Shown piece by piece: positions 16,938 through 26,538 of a DNA stretch of 64,000 bases. Position numbers and translations under genes: made by a program. The stretch is from contig NZ_JAEL01000012.1 in the NCBI RefSeq assembly GCF_000518885.1, forward strand, positions 1 to 64,000, written 5' to 3'. The notes beneath the pieces are model-generated. The model had not been told where the DNA came from. It made no database searches and saw only the letters and a list, made by a program, of their open reading frames with translations. Position 1 is the stretch's first letter. Every line of letters starts with the position of its first letter. The stretch comes from Bacillus sp. J33. Its GTDB lineage: Bacteria > Bacillota > Bacilli > Bacillales > Cytobacillaceae.

Positions 16938-17525
16938 ATGCAGGAAAAAAAGTTAAACACAGCAGACCGTATTCTTCAATCAGCTCTTCAATTAATGAAG
17001 GACAAAGGATTTAATTCAGTAACTATAAAAGAAATCGCCGATGCAGCCAATGTGAGTGAAATGACAGTATTTCGCCATTTTGAAACCAAGAAGGGAGTCT
17101 TGGAGGCTGCGATTAAAAAAAATGCGGTTATCCCCAGTTTCAAGAGAAATTTTGAGGAGAATATCGTTTGGGATTTAGATCAGGACTTAATGCTGATAGC
17201 TAAGTTATATCTTAATTTAATGGAAAGTAATAAGTCTATTTGTTTAATTGCTGTTCAAGAACGAAATACGATGCCTGAACTAGTTGGATTAATCTCCGAT
17301 AATACAGAACAGTTAAAAATATTTATTACAGAATATTTTAATGAAATGCAGGTGAAGAAAAAAATAGTTGAATTGGATTCATATGTACAAGCATCGACCT
17401 TCTTATCCATGATGTTTGGTTTTTTTATCTCAACAGCTCTATGGGAGACTGAATTTATAAATGTATCTAGGGACGACTTCATTACAAATAGTGTGAAAAC
17501 ATTTTGTAATGGAATAAAAAAGTAA
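16938..17525 (+). CDS. TetR/AcrR-family repressor
   Basis: Residues 10-55 form the TetR helix-turn-helix (ADRILQSALQLMKDKGFNSV, then VSEMTVFRHFETKKGVLEAA). The rest is a helical ligand-binding domain. The frame is open from 16923, but ATG 16938 (MQEKKLNTADR, 195 aa) has GGGGTG 6-8 nt upstream and is preferred; the upstream ATG overlaps a possible TATAAT box. The perfect palindrome TTAGTTATTAATAACTAA lies just upstream, with similar copies at 16581 and 18038, pointing to autorepression and control of a small regulon. The membrane protein gene downstream (15 bp) is likely its co-transcribed target. Confidence 0.85.
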   Translation: MQEKKLNTADRILQSALQLMKDKGFNSVTIKEIADAANVSEMTVFRHFETKKGVLEAAIKKNAVIPSFKRNFEENIVWDLDQDLMLIAKLYLNLMESNKSICLIAVQERNTMPELVGLISDNTEQLKIFITEYFNEMQVKKKIVELDSYVQASTFLSMMFGFFISTALWETEFINVSRDDFITNSVKTFCNGIKK

Positions 17526-17539
17526 AGGGGTTTTTTAAA

Positions 17540-17917
17540 ATGTTTAATTTAAATAGTCGAGTTCAATATTCAAGACTGGCATTCCTTACTTTAGCATGGA
17601 TTTTTTCAGTCAGTATTGCTATTCAGACTTTCCTTGCTGGTTTAGCAATCTTCACCAACTATTCATACTGGACGTATCATACAACATTCGTAGTTTGGTT
17701 TCAATTTATACCGATCCTAATGCTGGTACTATCTTTTACTGGAAATTTCCCAAAAGTAATTCGCGGGCAAGTTGCTGGATTATTTCTTCTTATAGTTCCA
17801 CTCCAATATATTAGCGTTAATATACCTGGTTTGGGGGCAATACATCCAGTTATTGCGCTGGTACTGTTTTGGTCAGTATTAGATGTAATAAAAAAAGCAG
17901 GAAAAATACATGGATAG
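17540..17917 (+). CDS. DUF6220-type small membrane protein
   Basis: A 125-residue protein with four hydrophobic segments and the character of the DUF6220 family (ARLAFLTLAWIF-like first helix, here YSRLAFLTLAWIF; TYHTTFVVWFQFIPI; GAIHPVIALVLFWSVLDV). Ribosome binding site AAAGGGG precedes ATG 17540. It is co-directional with the TetR gene 15 bp upstream. Function is unknown; the tight pairing suggests expression is relieved by a TetR ligand. Confidence 0.7.
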   Translation: MFNLNSRVQYSRLAFLTLAWIFSVSIAIQTFLAGLAIFTNYSYWTYHTTFVVWFQFIPILMLVLSFTGNFPKVIRGQVAGLFLLIVPLQYISVNIPGLGAIHPVIALVLFWSVLDVIKKAGKIHG

Positions 17918-18037
17918 ATGGCGGATAATTTTTGTTATTAGATAAGAAAATGTAATCGTTAATACAAAGAGTGCTTTCCTGGTTTTAATATTTTTGAAGC
18001 ATTTTATAATATTAAATAAAAATTTTTTAAAAATAAA

Positions 18038-18059
18038 TGTTAGTTATTAATAACTAACA
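18038..18059. promoter_or_regulatory. Operator-like palindrome 3
   Basis: TGTTAGTTATT followed by AATAACTAACA is a perfect 22-bp palindrome in the 650-bp gap 17918-18571. It has the same core as the site before the TetR gene. No gene obviously starts right after it, so it may regulate a lost gene. Confidence 0.6.
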
Positions 18060-18196
18060 ACAATAAGATGCTTTAAATAAAACTAATTGAATTTGGGGCA
18101 GCAGAGAACACAGGACGAAGTAAAAAACAAAAGAAAATTTCCCCTTTATGTATGGCTCACTTAATACCATTACTAAAAATAATCACCAAAATGCGG

Positions 18197-18232
18197 AAGG
18201 CTCCTGCTTTAAAACAGCAGGAGCCTTTATTA
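18197..18232 (+). terminator. Strong terminator in the gap before the N-glycan locus
   Basis: AAGGCTCCTGCT pairs with AGCAGGAGCCTT around TTAAAAC; TTATTATT follows. Confidence 0.7.
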
Positions 18233-18510
18233 TTATGTTAGTCGCTTACGGCCTTCGCTTGTAATGTATAAACAGGAATAAAGAATCATTTTTCATCAAA
18301 AGGTTATCGCTACTATATGTCTTACGTTGTCATTACCATAAAAGTTAATGATAAAAGCATTTTAATAATCTATATGCCGGTAATTTATCCAATTAAAGCT
18401 ATGTTTCCTTTTTCTTTAAACTTTCACACAAAAATAGATTAATGATCCAAGCTGGAAAATGGATAAATTTTAGATTAGATGGAATAACTTTATCAGTTTA
18501 CCAGGATGTG

Positions 18511-18539
18511 TTGACTCTCGATTTACTTGAACATATGTT
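18511..18539 (+). promoter_or_regulatory. Candidate promoter of the N-glycan locus
   Basis: TTGACT (18511-18516), 17-bp spacer, TATGTT (18534-18539), 33 bp before the first ROK gene. No clear CcpA (cre) site was seen by eye. Confidence 0.5.
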
Positions 18540-18571
18540 TATGGTGAGGATAAGCGGAAGAAGGGGAAGTT

Positions 18572-19498
18572 ATGAGGAAAGCAATTGGCATTGACATTGG
18601 GGGAACGAAAATTGCAATTGGAGTTGTAGAAGAGAATGGCCATGTTCTTTCGAATAGGCAATTCCCAACAAAGGTTGATGCAGGCCCTGATTATGCAATA
18701 AATCAAATAATTTCATACGTATCAGAAATGAGGGAGAACCACCAAGGGATTGTGGGTATAGGGATTGGGTGTCCGGGACCCATTAATAAGAAGAAAGGAA
18801 CTATAGACAATCCACCCAATTTGAAAACCTGGCATGGCTATCCGCTCATGCGAAAAATTGATAGCGCTTTCCAAATGCCGGCAAGGCTGCTGAATGATGC
18901 TGATGCAGCTGCGTTGGGAGAGTATTTTTTTACCTTTCGAAAAACACATAAGCACGTCCTTTATGTAACCGTCAGTACTGGAATTGGTGGCGGAATTATT
19001 ATAAATGGCCAGTTATATGAAGGTGCAGCGTCTGGAGCAGGTGAGATAGGACATAGTGTAATACAGCCAGATGGTCCGCTGTGCGGCTGTGGGAAGAGTG
19101 GGTGTTTAGAGATATTAGCTTCAGGAACTGCGCTTATGAGGATTTGGAAGAGAAGACTTGTTAATGAGGGCATTCCTGCAGAACCGATTTGGAATGGTAA
19201 AGAGCTTTTTGCTAAAGCTGCCTCGGGGGATGCACTCGCAAAAGAGGTTATTGAGGAGGCCTCCACCTATCTTGCGCTTGGGCTAAGCCAAGCCATTCAA
19301 ACCTTAAATCCCGAACTGCTGATTCTTGGCGGCGGGGTTATTATCGGTCAGCAAGCGTTTTATGAAAAGGTTAAGAATAAACTGCCTGACTTTCTTTTTG
19401 ACCAGCACAAACAAACCCTGCAAATAGAAAGAGCAAGTCATGGGGCAATGGCAGGTGTAAAAGGAGCAGCTGCTTCCATATTAGAGAATACTAAATAG
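18572..19498 (+). CDS. ROK-family sugar kinase (zinc-motif type)
   Basis: A 308-residue ROK protein without an N-terminal DNA-binding domain, hence a kinase rather than a repressor. The phosphate loop is GIDIGGTKIAIGVVEENG (about 5-22), with the catalytic aspartate in LLNDADAAALGEY, TVSTGIGGGIIING in the middle, and the zinc site CGCGKSGCLE (about residues 172-181). It probably phosphorylates mannose, glucose or N-acetylhexosamine released from glycans. The ATG follows AAGGGGAAG. The GH38 gene begins 12 bp later, so it heads the alpha-mannosidase operon. Confidence 0.88.
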   Translation: MRKAIGIDIGGTKIAIGVVEENGHVLSNRQFPTKVDAGPDYAINQIISYVSEMRENHQGIVGIGIGCPGPINKKKGTIDNPPNLKTWHGYPLMRKIDSAFQMPARLLNDADAAALGEYFFTFRKTHKHVLYVTVSTGIGGGIIINGQLYEGAASGAGEIGHSVIQPDGPLCGCGKSGCLEILASGTALMRIWKRRLVNEGIPAEPIWNGKELFAKAASGDALAKEVIEEASTYLALGLSQAIQTLNPELLILGGGVIIGQQAFYEKVKNKLPDFLFDQHKQTLQIERASHGAMAGVKGAAASILENTK

Positions 19499-19510
19499 GA
19501 GGAACAGCAT

Positions 19511-22219
19511 ATGGAATTGAAAACTACCGCTCATATAATTTCACATTCACATTGGGACCGGGAATGGTATATGCCTTTTGAAAAGCATCGCTATTATCTA
19601 GTCAAGCTGATTGATACCCTCATAGAAATGTTTGAAAAGGGTGAAGACTTTCAAAGCTTTCACCTGGATGGGCAAACCATTATCTTAGAGGATTATCTGC
19701 AAATTAGACCGGCAAAGAAAGAGGCTCTCAAAAAGCTAATTCAAGCAAAGAAGCTTTATATCGGGCCATGGTACGTTTTACAGGATGCATTTTTAACAAG
19801 CTCAGAGGCAAATGTACGAAATTTGCTTTATGGGCTGCAGGATGCGAAGGAATATGGTGCTGTTTCGAAATTAGGGTATTTTCCAGATACATTTGGCATT
19901 TATGGCCAGGCCCCTCAATTGCTGCAGCAGGCAGGTATTCATACAGCTGCTTTTGGAAGAGGAGTAAAACCAACTGGTTTTAATAATATGGTGAGTGATG
20001 CAAAAACCTTTGAGTCTCCTTATTCAGAGCTAACCTGGAAATCCCCGGATGGATCAGAGGTATTAGGGATTTTGTTTGCGAATTGGTATTCAAATGGAAA
20101 TGAAGTGCCGGTGGAAAGAGAGCAAGCCAAGAAATATTGGGAAGAAAAGCTTTCAGATGCAAAACGTTATTCCTCCACAACACATCTTTTATTTATGAAT
20201 GGGTGTGACCATCAGCCTGTACAAACAGATATGGGTGAAGCTATTAAGGTTGCAAAAGAGCTATATCCAGACATTACATTTACACATTCAAATTTTGATG
20301 ATTATATCGAAGCTCTTACAAAATCACTTCCAGTGAAACTTCAAACCATTACAGGTGAGCTCCGTAACCAGCGTACAGATGGCTGGTCCACTCTTGTAAA
20401 TACAGCATCAGCAAGAATTTACTTAAAACAGATGAATCAGGAATGCCAAACAATGCTTGAAAAAGTAGCAGAACCAATTGCTGTTTTTTCTTATTTGCTA
20501 GGTCAGGATTATCCTCGTGATTATTTACGCTATGCATGGAAAACCTTGATGGAAAATCATCCACATGACAGTATTTGCGGCTGCAGTGTAGATGAAGTTC
20601 ATCGTGAAATGGTGACTAGATTTGAAAAAGTAAAACAAACAGTGTCCATGATTATCGATGAAAAAACAAAGGAAATTGTATCCCATATAGAAACGGACCA
20701 AATGGGAGCGAACGCCATTCCTGTTGTGGTTCTTAACACATCAGGTAACACAAGAGATGCAGTCGTTGAAAAGGAGATAGAGTTAGAGAAAATCTATTTT
20801 TCGGAAATGGCATTTTCAGAGATACCAGATACGTTACGTACGAAGGAAATCCCTGATTTAGCAGTAATGGATGCTGATGGAGGAGAACATGAGTGTATCG
20901 TAAGCGACCTTGGAGTTCGATTTCATTATGACCTTCCAAACGATGGCTTTCGGCAGCCATATTATGCAAGAATGCTGCGAATCACATTCATTGCTGAAGA
21001 ACTTCCGGGGCTTGGATATAAGACATTTTTTCTAAAACCAAAAACCCGGCAAGGAAAACTAAACCAACTCCCAGTTTCAAATAGTTACTTCCTGGAGAAT
21101 GAATATGTGCATATCGGGATTCACGAGAATGGTTCATACACGCTTACAGATAAGGAAACGAATAAAGTGTATAAAAATCTGGGCATCTATGAAAATAGCG
21201 GAGATATTGGCAATGAGTATATGTTTAGAAAGCCAGACGGAGAAGTGCCGCTTACAACAGAAGGCCAGAAAGCGAAGATTAAAGTTATCGAAAACAATGC
21301 CATTCGATCCATTATCGAAGTGGTGCATGAGTGGGAAATACCGAAGGAAGCTGATGAGCAGCTTGCGTTAGAAAAGGAAAAGCTAGTTTGGCATAAAGAC
21401 CGCACATCTGGCAGGTCTAATGAAATGGCAACTCTACGCTTAGTAACGCAAATTCAATTAGATCAAATAGCAAAAGGTCCAAAGGTTAAGGTAATGATAG
21501 AAAACAACGCCAAGGATCACCGGCTGCGGGTTCTGTTCCCAACAAGCTTAAAAACAACTGAGCATTATGCTGATAGTATTTTTGAAGTGGTTAAACGATC
21601 AAATACACCAGAACGGGAATGGGAGAATCCGAGCTTTGACCATCATCAGCAAGCATTTGTAAGTATATCGGACGGGGATTATGGATTGACGATTGCAAAC
21701 AAAGGGTTACATGAATATGAAATATTGGAAGAAAAACAAACCATTGCAGTTACAATTCTCAGAGCAACATCAGAGTTAGGTGATTGGGGGCTCTTCCCCG
21801 CTCCAGAGGCGCAATGTCCCGGAACACATTATGCGGAATGGATGATCATTCCTCATAAGGGGACTGTCATTAGTTCAGAGGCATACAAAGAAGCTTATGA
21901 TTTCCAAGTACCCGTAGTTTCAGTTCAAACAGATGTGCATGAGGGGGAACTTCCAGCTGAACATACATTTTTCTCATGGGAAGGAAAAGCGGCCGCCTTT
22001 TCTTCTATGAAGCTAGCAGAAGAAAGAGATGATGTCATAGTTCGATGGTTTAATACATCAGAACAGGAGGAAATCCTCAGTGCTGCTATCATGAACGGGT
22101 CTGCTTCATACAAGAGTACAATTATTGAAACAATAGCAGAGCCGATGAAAGGTCCACAAGTCCAAACTGAAATTAAACCATTTGAAATTTTGAGTTTTGG
22201 CTGGAAAGTGAAGGAGTGA
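19511..22219 (+). CDS. GH38 alpha-mannosidase (bacterial MngB/streptococcal type)
   Basis: A 902-residue glycoside hydrolase of family 38. The zinc motif HSHWDREW starts at residue 12, the nucleophile aspartate is in FPDTFGIYGQAPQ (Asp126), and ENHPHDSICGCSVDEV is a further active-site stretch typical of the shorter bacterial GH38 clade; long beta-rich domains follow. There is no signal peptide, so it acts in the cytoplasm on imported oligosaccharides, removing alpha-linked mannose. It lies between the ROK kinase and GH125 genes (12 bp and 4 bp gaps). That order resembles the N-glycan loci of streptococci. Linkage preference cannot be read from sequence. Confidence 0.9.
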   Translation: MELKTTAHIISHSHWDREWYMPFEKHRYYLVKLIDTLIEMFEKGEDFQSFHLDGQTIILEDYLQIRPAKKEALKKLIQAKKLYIGPWYVLQDAFLTSSEANVRNLLYGLQDAKEYGAVSKLGYFPDTFGIYGQAPQLLQQAGIHTAAFGRGVKPTGFNNMVSDAKTFESPYSELTWKSPDGSEVLGILFANWYSNGNEVPVEREQAKKYWEEKLSDAKRYSSTTHLLFMNGCDHQPVQTDMGEAIKVAKELYPDITFTHSNFDDYIEALTKSLPVKLQTITGELRNQRTDGWSTLVNTASARIYLKQMNQECQTMLEKVAEPIAVFSYLLGQDYPRDYLRYAWKTLMENHPHDSICGCSVDEVHREMVTRFEKVKQTVSMIIDEKTKEIVSHIETDQMGANAIPVVVLNTSGNTRDAVVEKEIELEKIYFSEMAFSEIPDTLRTKEIPDLAVMDADGGEHECIVSDLGVRFHYDLPNDGFRQPYYARMLRITFIAEELPGLGYKTFFLKPKTRQGKLNQLPVSNSYFLENEYVHIGIHENGSYTLTDKETNKVYKNLGIYENSGDIGNEYMFRKPDGEVPLTTEGQKAKIKVIENNAIRSIIEVVHEWEIPKEADEQLALEKEKLVWHKDRTSGRSNEMATLRLVTQIQLDQIAKGPKVKVMIENNAKDHRLRVLFPTSLKTTEHYADSIFEVVKRSNTPEREWENPSFDHHQQAFVSISDGDYGLTIANKGLHEYEILEEKQTIAVTILRATSELGDWGLFPAPEAQCPGTHYAEWMIIPHKGTVISSEAYKEAYDFQVPVVSVQTDVHEGELPAEHTFFSWEGKAAAFSSMKLAEERDDVIVRWFNTSEQEEILSAAIMNGSASYKSTIIETIAEPMKGPQVQTEIKPFEILSFGWKVKE

Positions 22220-22223
22220 AGGG

Positions 22224-23555
22224 ATGAAAAAGGAAAAAGCTATACCAGCATCACTTGCAAAGGTAATCGAAAAGGTAAAGGAACATTTTCCAAATGATAG
22301 CAAGCTTCAGCAAATGTTCGAAAAATGCTTCGTAAATACGTATGAGACAACATTAAAGCCACAAGAGGATGGAACCACATTCGTCATCACAGGTGATATT
22401 CCAGCGATGTGGCTGCGCGACTCAGCTGCCCAAGTTCGTCCTTATTTAATAGCTGCAGAAGAGGACAAAATGATAGCAGACCTCATTGATGGGGTTGTTC
22501 GCAGGCAGTTTAAATATATTTTACACGATCCATATGCGAATGCATTTAATGAGACTACAAATGGAAAGGGACACCAGGAAGATAAAACAGATATGTCACC
22601 AATGGTTTGGGAAAGAAAGTATGAAATTGACTCACTATGTTACCCGATTCAGCTTGCATACCTGCTTTGGAAATCAACCGGGAGGACAACTCATTTTGAT
22701 AATGCATTTGTTCAAGTTCTTAACAACATTCTGCAAGTATGGAGAGTAGAGCAAAATCACGAGGATGAGTCACCTTATCTTTTTGAGAGAAACGATTGCA
22801 GACAATCAGATACATTACATAGAGCAGGGAAAGGATCTAAAACAAAAAGAACGGGAATGACCTGGAGTGGTTTTAGGCCAAGCGATGATGCTTGTTTATA
22901 TGGATATTTAGTTCCAGCCAATATGTTTGCCGTTGTCGTATTAGGATATGCGTCCGAGATATGCAGAAAAGTCCTTCAAGATGAGGTGCTTGCAGGCGAA
23001 TGTGAAAAGCTGTCATCTGAAATAGAAGCAGGAATTGAAAAATTTGCTGTTTTACATCATCCGATATACGGAGATATGTATGTCTATGAAACAGATGGAA
23101 TGGGCCATTATAATCTCATGGATGACGCGAATGTCCCTAGCTTATTAGCTGCACCTTATCTAGGCTGGTGTTCCTTTCAAGATAGCACGTATTTAAATAC
23201 ACGCCGATTCCTGTTGAGCAGAGATAATCCTTATTATTACGAAGGAAAGGCGGCAAAAGGAATTGGCAGTCCGCATACTCCTGATCACTATATTTGGCAT
23301 ATTGCATTAGCAATTGAAGGAATGACATCAATTGATGCTTCTGATAAATACAGAATACTGGAGGTGATGAAACATACAGATGGCGGAACGGGCTTCATGC
23401 ATGAAGGCTTTAATGCGGACCGGCCTCAAGAATTTACTAGAGAGTGGTTCTCATGGGCGAATTCGATGTTTAGTGAGTTTGTGTTAAGTCTTTGTGGATA
23501 TGCAGTAAAGGGAAGTCCGCTTCATAAGAGCTTGCAGGATGGCAAAAAGGTGTGA
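22224..23555 (+). CDS. GH125 exo-alpha-1,6-mannosidase
   Basis: A 443-residue metal-independent alpha-mannosidase of family GH125 (formerly DUF1237). Diagnostic stretches are DIPAMWLRDSAAQVRPYL, FNETTNGKGHQEDKTDM, ERKYEIDSLCYPIQLAYLLW (cited in part), SGFRPSDDACLYGYLVPANM and EFTREWFSWANSMFSEF. It is cytoplasmic (no signal). Family members hydrolyse alpha-1,6-mannose linkages, the branch left in the core of N-glycans. Start ATG 22224 follows AAGGAGTGAAGGG. It works with the GH38 enzyme upstream. Confidence 0.92.
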   Translation: MKKEKAIPASLAKVIEKVKEHFPNDSKLQQMFEKCFVNTYETTLKPQEDGTTFVITGDIPAMWLRDSAAQVRPYLIAAEEDKMIADLIDGVVRRQFKYILHDPYANAFNETTNGKGHQEDKTDMSPMVWERKYEIDSLCYPIQLAYLLWKSTGRTTHFDNAFVQVLNNILQVWRVEQNHEDESPYLFERNDCRQSDTLHRAGKGSKTKRTGMTWSGFRPSDDACLYGYLVPANMFAVVVLGYASEICRKVLQDEVLAGECEKLSSEIEAGIEKFAVLHHPIYGDMYVYETDGMGHYNLMDDANVPSLLAAPYLGWCSFQDSTYLNTRRFLLSRDNPYYYEGKAAKGIGSPHTPDHYIWHIALAIEGMTSIDASDKYRILEVMKHTDGGTGFMHEGFNADRPQEFTREWFSWANSMFSEFVLSLCGYAVKGSPLHKSLQDGKKV

Positions 23556-23675
23556 CAGCTTTAAAAGATTAGCAGCATCTAAGAGTAATTGGAAGTCCGC
23601 ATCATCCAAGTAGAAACATACACTCAAGCTAGTTATGAAAGAAAAAGAAATTATCTAACGAACAGGGGTGGATTG

Positions 23676-26336
23676 ATGTTAAAGGGAAAACTGAGTTTTA
23701 TCACAATTCTCTTGGGTTTGCTTTTAGTGTGCACATTACCGGGAACAGGCTTTGCGAAGATGCCTGAATCATCCTATTGGTATCCCGAGAATCTATTAAA
23801 TTGGAGTCCTGAAACGGATCCTAATGCGGTTTATAATAAAAGTTCCGTTCCGTTAGCCGAGCGTGAGACCATGTTTAATGTGAATGAAACGGCTCAATCC
23901 AAGGCGAAGCTAGTTGCGTTATCGGCATTGAATCCAAATACGAGCGGTGTCCCATCTCAAGGTGGAAAAGATTTTTTTGCAAACACATTTAGCTATTGGC
24001 AATATGTTGATTTAATGGTGTACTGGGCTGGATCAGCAGGAGAAGGCATTATCGTTCCGCCTAGCGCAGATGTAATCGATGCGTCTCATAAAAATGGTGT
24101 TCCGATCTTAGGAAATGTGTTCTTTCCGCCTAAGGTATATGGAGGACAGGAGCAGTGGGTAGATCAAATGCTTTCTCAGCGTGAGGATGGCTCATTTCCT
24201 GCAGCAGATAAGCTGCTTGAGGCAGCTGAATATTACGGCTTTGATGGCTGGTTTATTAATCAGGAAACAGAAGGCGGTACAGCAGAAACAGCTCAAAAGA
24301 CGAAGGATTTCCTGAAGTATCTGCAGGATAATAAGCCTGAAGGCATGCATATTATGTGGTACGACTCCATGGTTGAAAATGGTTCGATTCGCTGGCAAAA
24401 TCATCTAACAGATCAGAATAAAATGTTCCTGCAGGATGGTACTGATCGAATATCAGATAGCATGTTTTTAAATTTCTGGTGGACGAATCAGCAATCCTCT
24501 CATAACAAAGCATTAGAAATTGGGAGAAGCCCTTATGATCTTTTCACTGGAATTGATGTAGAAGCAAATGGAACAAATACAAATATTCGTTGGAATGGAA
24601 TTTTTCCAGAGGGGCAGGCTCCACTGACTTCCTTAGGCATCTATCGTCCAGATTGGGCATTTAAAACAACGGATACAATGGAAGCGTTTTATCAAAAGGA
24701 GCAAGAATTCTGGACAGGATTGGCCGGGGACCCTCGTAAGACAAGTGAAAATGGTAGCTGGAAGGGTATAGCTCATTATTTTACTGCGAAAACAGTTATA
24801 AAAGAACTTCCTTTTGTGACTCATTTTAATACCGGAAGCGGGAAGTTCTTTGCTGTAGATGGTGCTGTGCTTGGAGACTCAGAATGGAATAATCGTAGCT
24901 TGCAAGATATTTTGCCAACATGGCGCTGGATAAGAGAAAGTAAAGGTGAAGCCCTAGATGTGGATTTTGATTGGAATACAGCATTTTACGGCGGCAGTTC
25001 TCTAAAGGTGTCGGGAAACCTTTCAAAGGAAAATGCAACACATGTAAAGCTTTATAAAACAAATCTTCCGATCGGGAAGGATACTGAGCTTTCGGTAACC
25101 TACAAAACAGCTGTGAAAAAACCAAACATGAAGATTGGAATAAGCTTTGCTGACCAGCCAGAGAAATTTGTTTATTTTGATGTGAAGAAAAAAAGTCATA
25201 ATAACTGGACGGAAGAAACCATTAACCTTAACCAATACAAAGGCAAGAACATAGCAACTATCTCTCTTTTCTTTGAAAGTGAGGATGCGATCGAGGATTA
25301 CCAAATGAATATTGGTGAGTTAAAGGTAACGAATAAACATAACGACAAAGAAGTACCTGCTGCACCAAAAAATCTAAAAGTTGAAAATGCTGCGTTTACA
25401 AATGGCTTATATGCAGACGCAGAAGTAGCTTGGGAACCGGTTAAAGGGCAGATTCACCATTATGAAATCTACAGAAAGTTTCCAAATGGGGAAAAAGAGC
25501 TGGTTGGTGCTGTACCAAATCAAGTATTCTATCTTTCTGAGTTAAGAAGAAGCGGTAAGGAAGCTGCCACAACGCTAGAAATTATTGCGGTTACACCAGA
25601 GTTTGTTCGAGGTGAAGCAGCAACTGTAAGTTTCGAGTGGCCGCCATATCCAAAACCTAAAGCAGACTTTAGTGCAAGCCAAACAATTGCAGCGCCAGGA
25701 GAAGAAATTCAATTTTTCAATAAATCCTCTGAGGCAACTGAAGAGGTAGAGTGGCATTTTGAAGGCGGATCTCCGGAGGTAAGTACAGATCACAATCCTA
25801 TTGTTACCTACCAGGAAGAAGGGGTGTACTCTGTAACCTTAAAAGCAAAAAACAGCGAGGGAGAGGATGTGCTTCTAAAAGAAGCGTTCATCACGATTTC
25901 AGAGGATGCCAAACATATTAGCAATGTGGCGTTAAACAAAATAGCAACAGCGAGCGGACAATGTGCACCTTCAGAAGCAGCCAAATACGCTGTTGATGGA
26001 AGTGTTATAAATAATAGCAAATGGTGTGCAATTGGCGCAAACCATTGGTTAATGGTGGATTTAGGCCAGGTATATAACTTATCAAGTTTTGTTATTAAGC
26101 ATGCAGAAGCAGGCGGAGAGCCAGCTGCATTTAATACAAGAGCATTTACGATTGAGGTAAGCCTGGATGGAGAGAATTGGACGAATGCTGTAACAGTAGA
26201 GGATAATACAGCTGCGATTTCAGAGCATTCTATTCAATTGACCGAGGGCCGATACCTTCGTTTTGAGGTTCAGCAGCCTACTCAAGGCGGAGACCAAGCA
26301 ACGAGAATATTTGAATTCGAAGCATACGGATTTTAA
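23676..26336 (+). CDS. Secreted GH85 endo-beta-N-acetylglucosaminidase
   Basis: From ATG 23676 (GGGGTGG upstream; the frame is open from 23589) the protein has 886 residues. It has a signal peptide (residues 1-26, ending GTGFA), then a GH85 catalytic domain beginning SSYWYPENLLNWSPETDPN. The assisting asparagine and acid/base glutamate are in GFDGWFINQETEGG (Asn195, Glu197). After beta-sandwich regions come a PKD-like domain (about 675-760, FFNKSSEATEEVEWHFEGG) and a C-terminal F5/8-type (discoidin) carbohydrate-binding domain (NKIATASGQ to RIFEFEAYG). There is no LPXTG, so it should be released. Such enzymes cut the chitobiose core of N-glycans. This is the only secreted enzyme of the locus and defines the substrate. 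Confidence 0.92.
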   Translation: MLKGKLSFITILLGLLLVCTLPGTGFAKMPESSYWYPENLLNWSPETDPNAVYNKSSVPLAERETMFNVNETAQSKAKLVALSALNPNTSGVPSQGGKDFFANTFSYWQYVDLMVYWAGSAGEGIIVPPSADVIDASHKNGVPILGNVFFPPKVYGGQEQWVDQMLSQREDGSFPAADKLLEAAEYYGFDGWFINQETEGGTAETAQKTKDFLKYLQDNKPEGMHIMWYDSMVENGSIRWQNHLTDQNKMFLQDGTDRISDSMFLNFWWTNQQSSHNKALEIGRSPYDLFTGIDVEANGTNTNIRWNGIFPEGQAPLTSLGIYRPDWAFKTTDTMEAFYQKEQEFWTGLAGDPRKTSENGSWKGIAHYFTAKTVIKELPFVTHFNTGSGKFFAVDGAVLGDSEWNNRSLQDILPTWRWIRESKGEALDVDFDWNTAFYGGSSLKVSGNLSKENATHVKLYKTNLPIGKDTELSVTYKTAVKKPNMKIGISFADQPEKFVYFDVKKKSHNNWTEETINLNQYKGKNIATISLFFESEDAIEDYQMNIGELKVTNKHNDKEVPAAPKNLKVENAAFTNGLYADAEVAWEPVKGQIHHYEIYRKFPNGEKELVGAVPNQVFYLSELRRSGKEAATTLEIIAVTPEFVRGEAATVSFEWPPYPKPKADFSASQTIAAPGEEIQFFNKSSEATEEVEWHFEGGSPEVSTDHNPIVTYQEEGVYSVTLKAKNSEGEDVLLKEAFITISEDAKHISNVALNKIATASGQCAPSEAAKYAVDGSVINNSKWCAIGANHWLMVDLGQVYNLSSFVIKHAEAGGEPAAFNTRAFTIEVSLDGENWTNAVTVEDNTAAISEHSIQLTEGRYLRFEVQQPTQGGDQATRIFEFEAYGF

Positions 26337-26444
26337 ATAAAGTGAAACTTCCATCAGTGGGGGGGGCTTTCATCCCCCACTTATCCTTTAAGGTTCCATC
26401 CAAGTCTTGAAGTGGGGGTCTTACTGCCCGTTAATGCGGAATAA
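26337..26444. mobile_element. Palindromic IS200/IS605-like remnant, copy 1 (short form)
   Basis: Begins AATAAAGTGAAACTTCCATC, has the hairpin GTGGGGG...CCCCCAC, then TTGAAGTGGGG and ends TACTGCCCGTTAATGCGG. The same ends occur at 37422-37694 with about 165 extra bases inside. The lack of terminal inverted repeats and the presence of subterminal hairpins recall palindrome-associated, IS200/IS605-type ends. Classification is inference. Confidence 0.55.
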
Positions 26445-26538
26445 GCACAAATTTGGAAAGGGGAATTCTTCTCCTTTCCTCTTTTTACAACGTAAGCCGG
26501 CTTTCAGCGAAATCAAAATTAACCAACCGACCTAGGGG

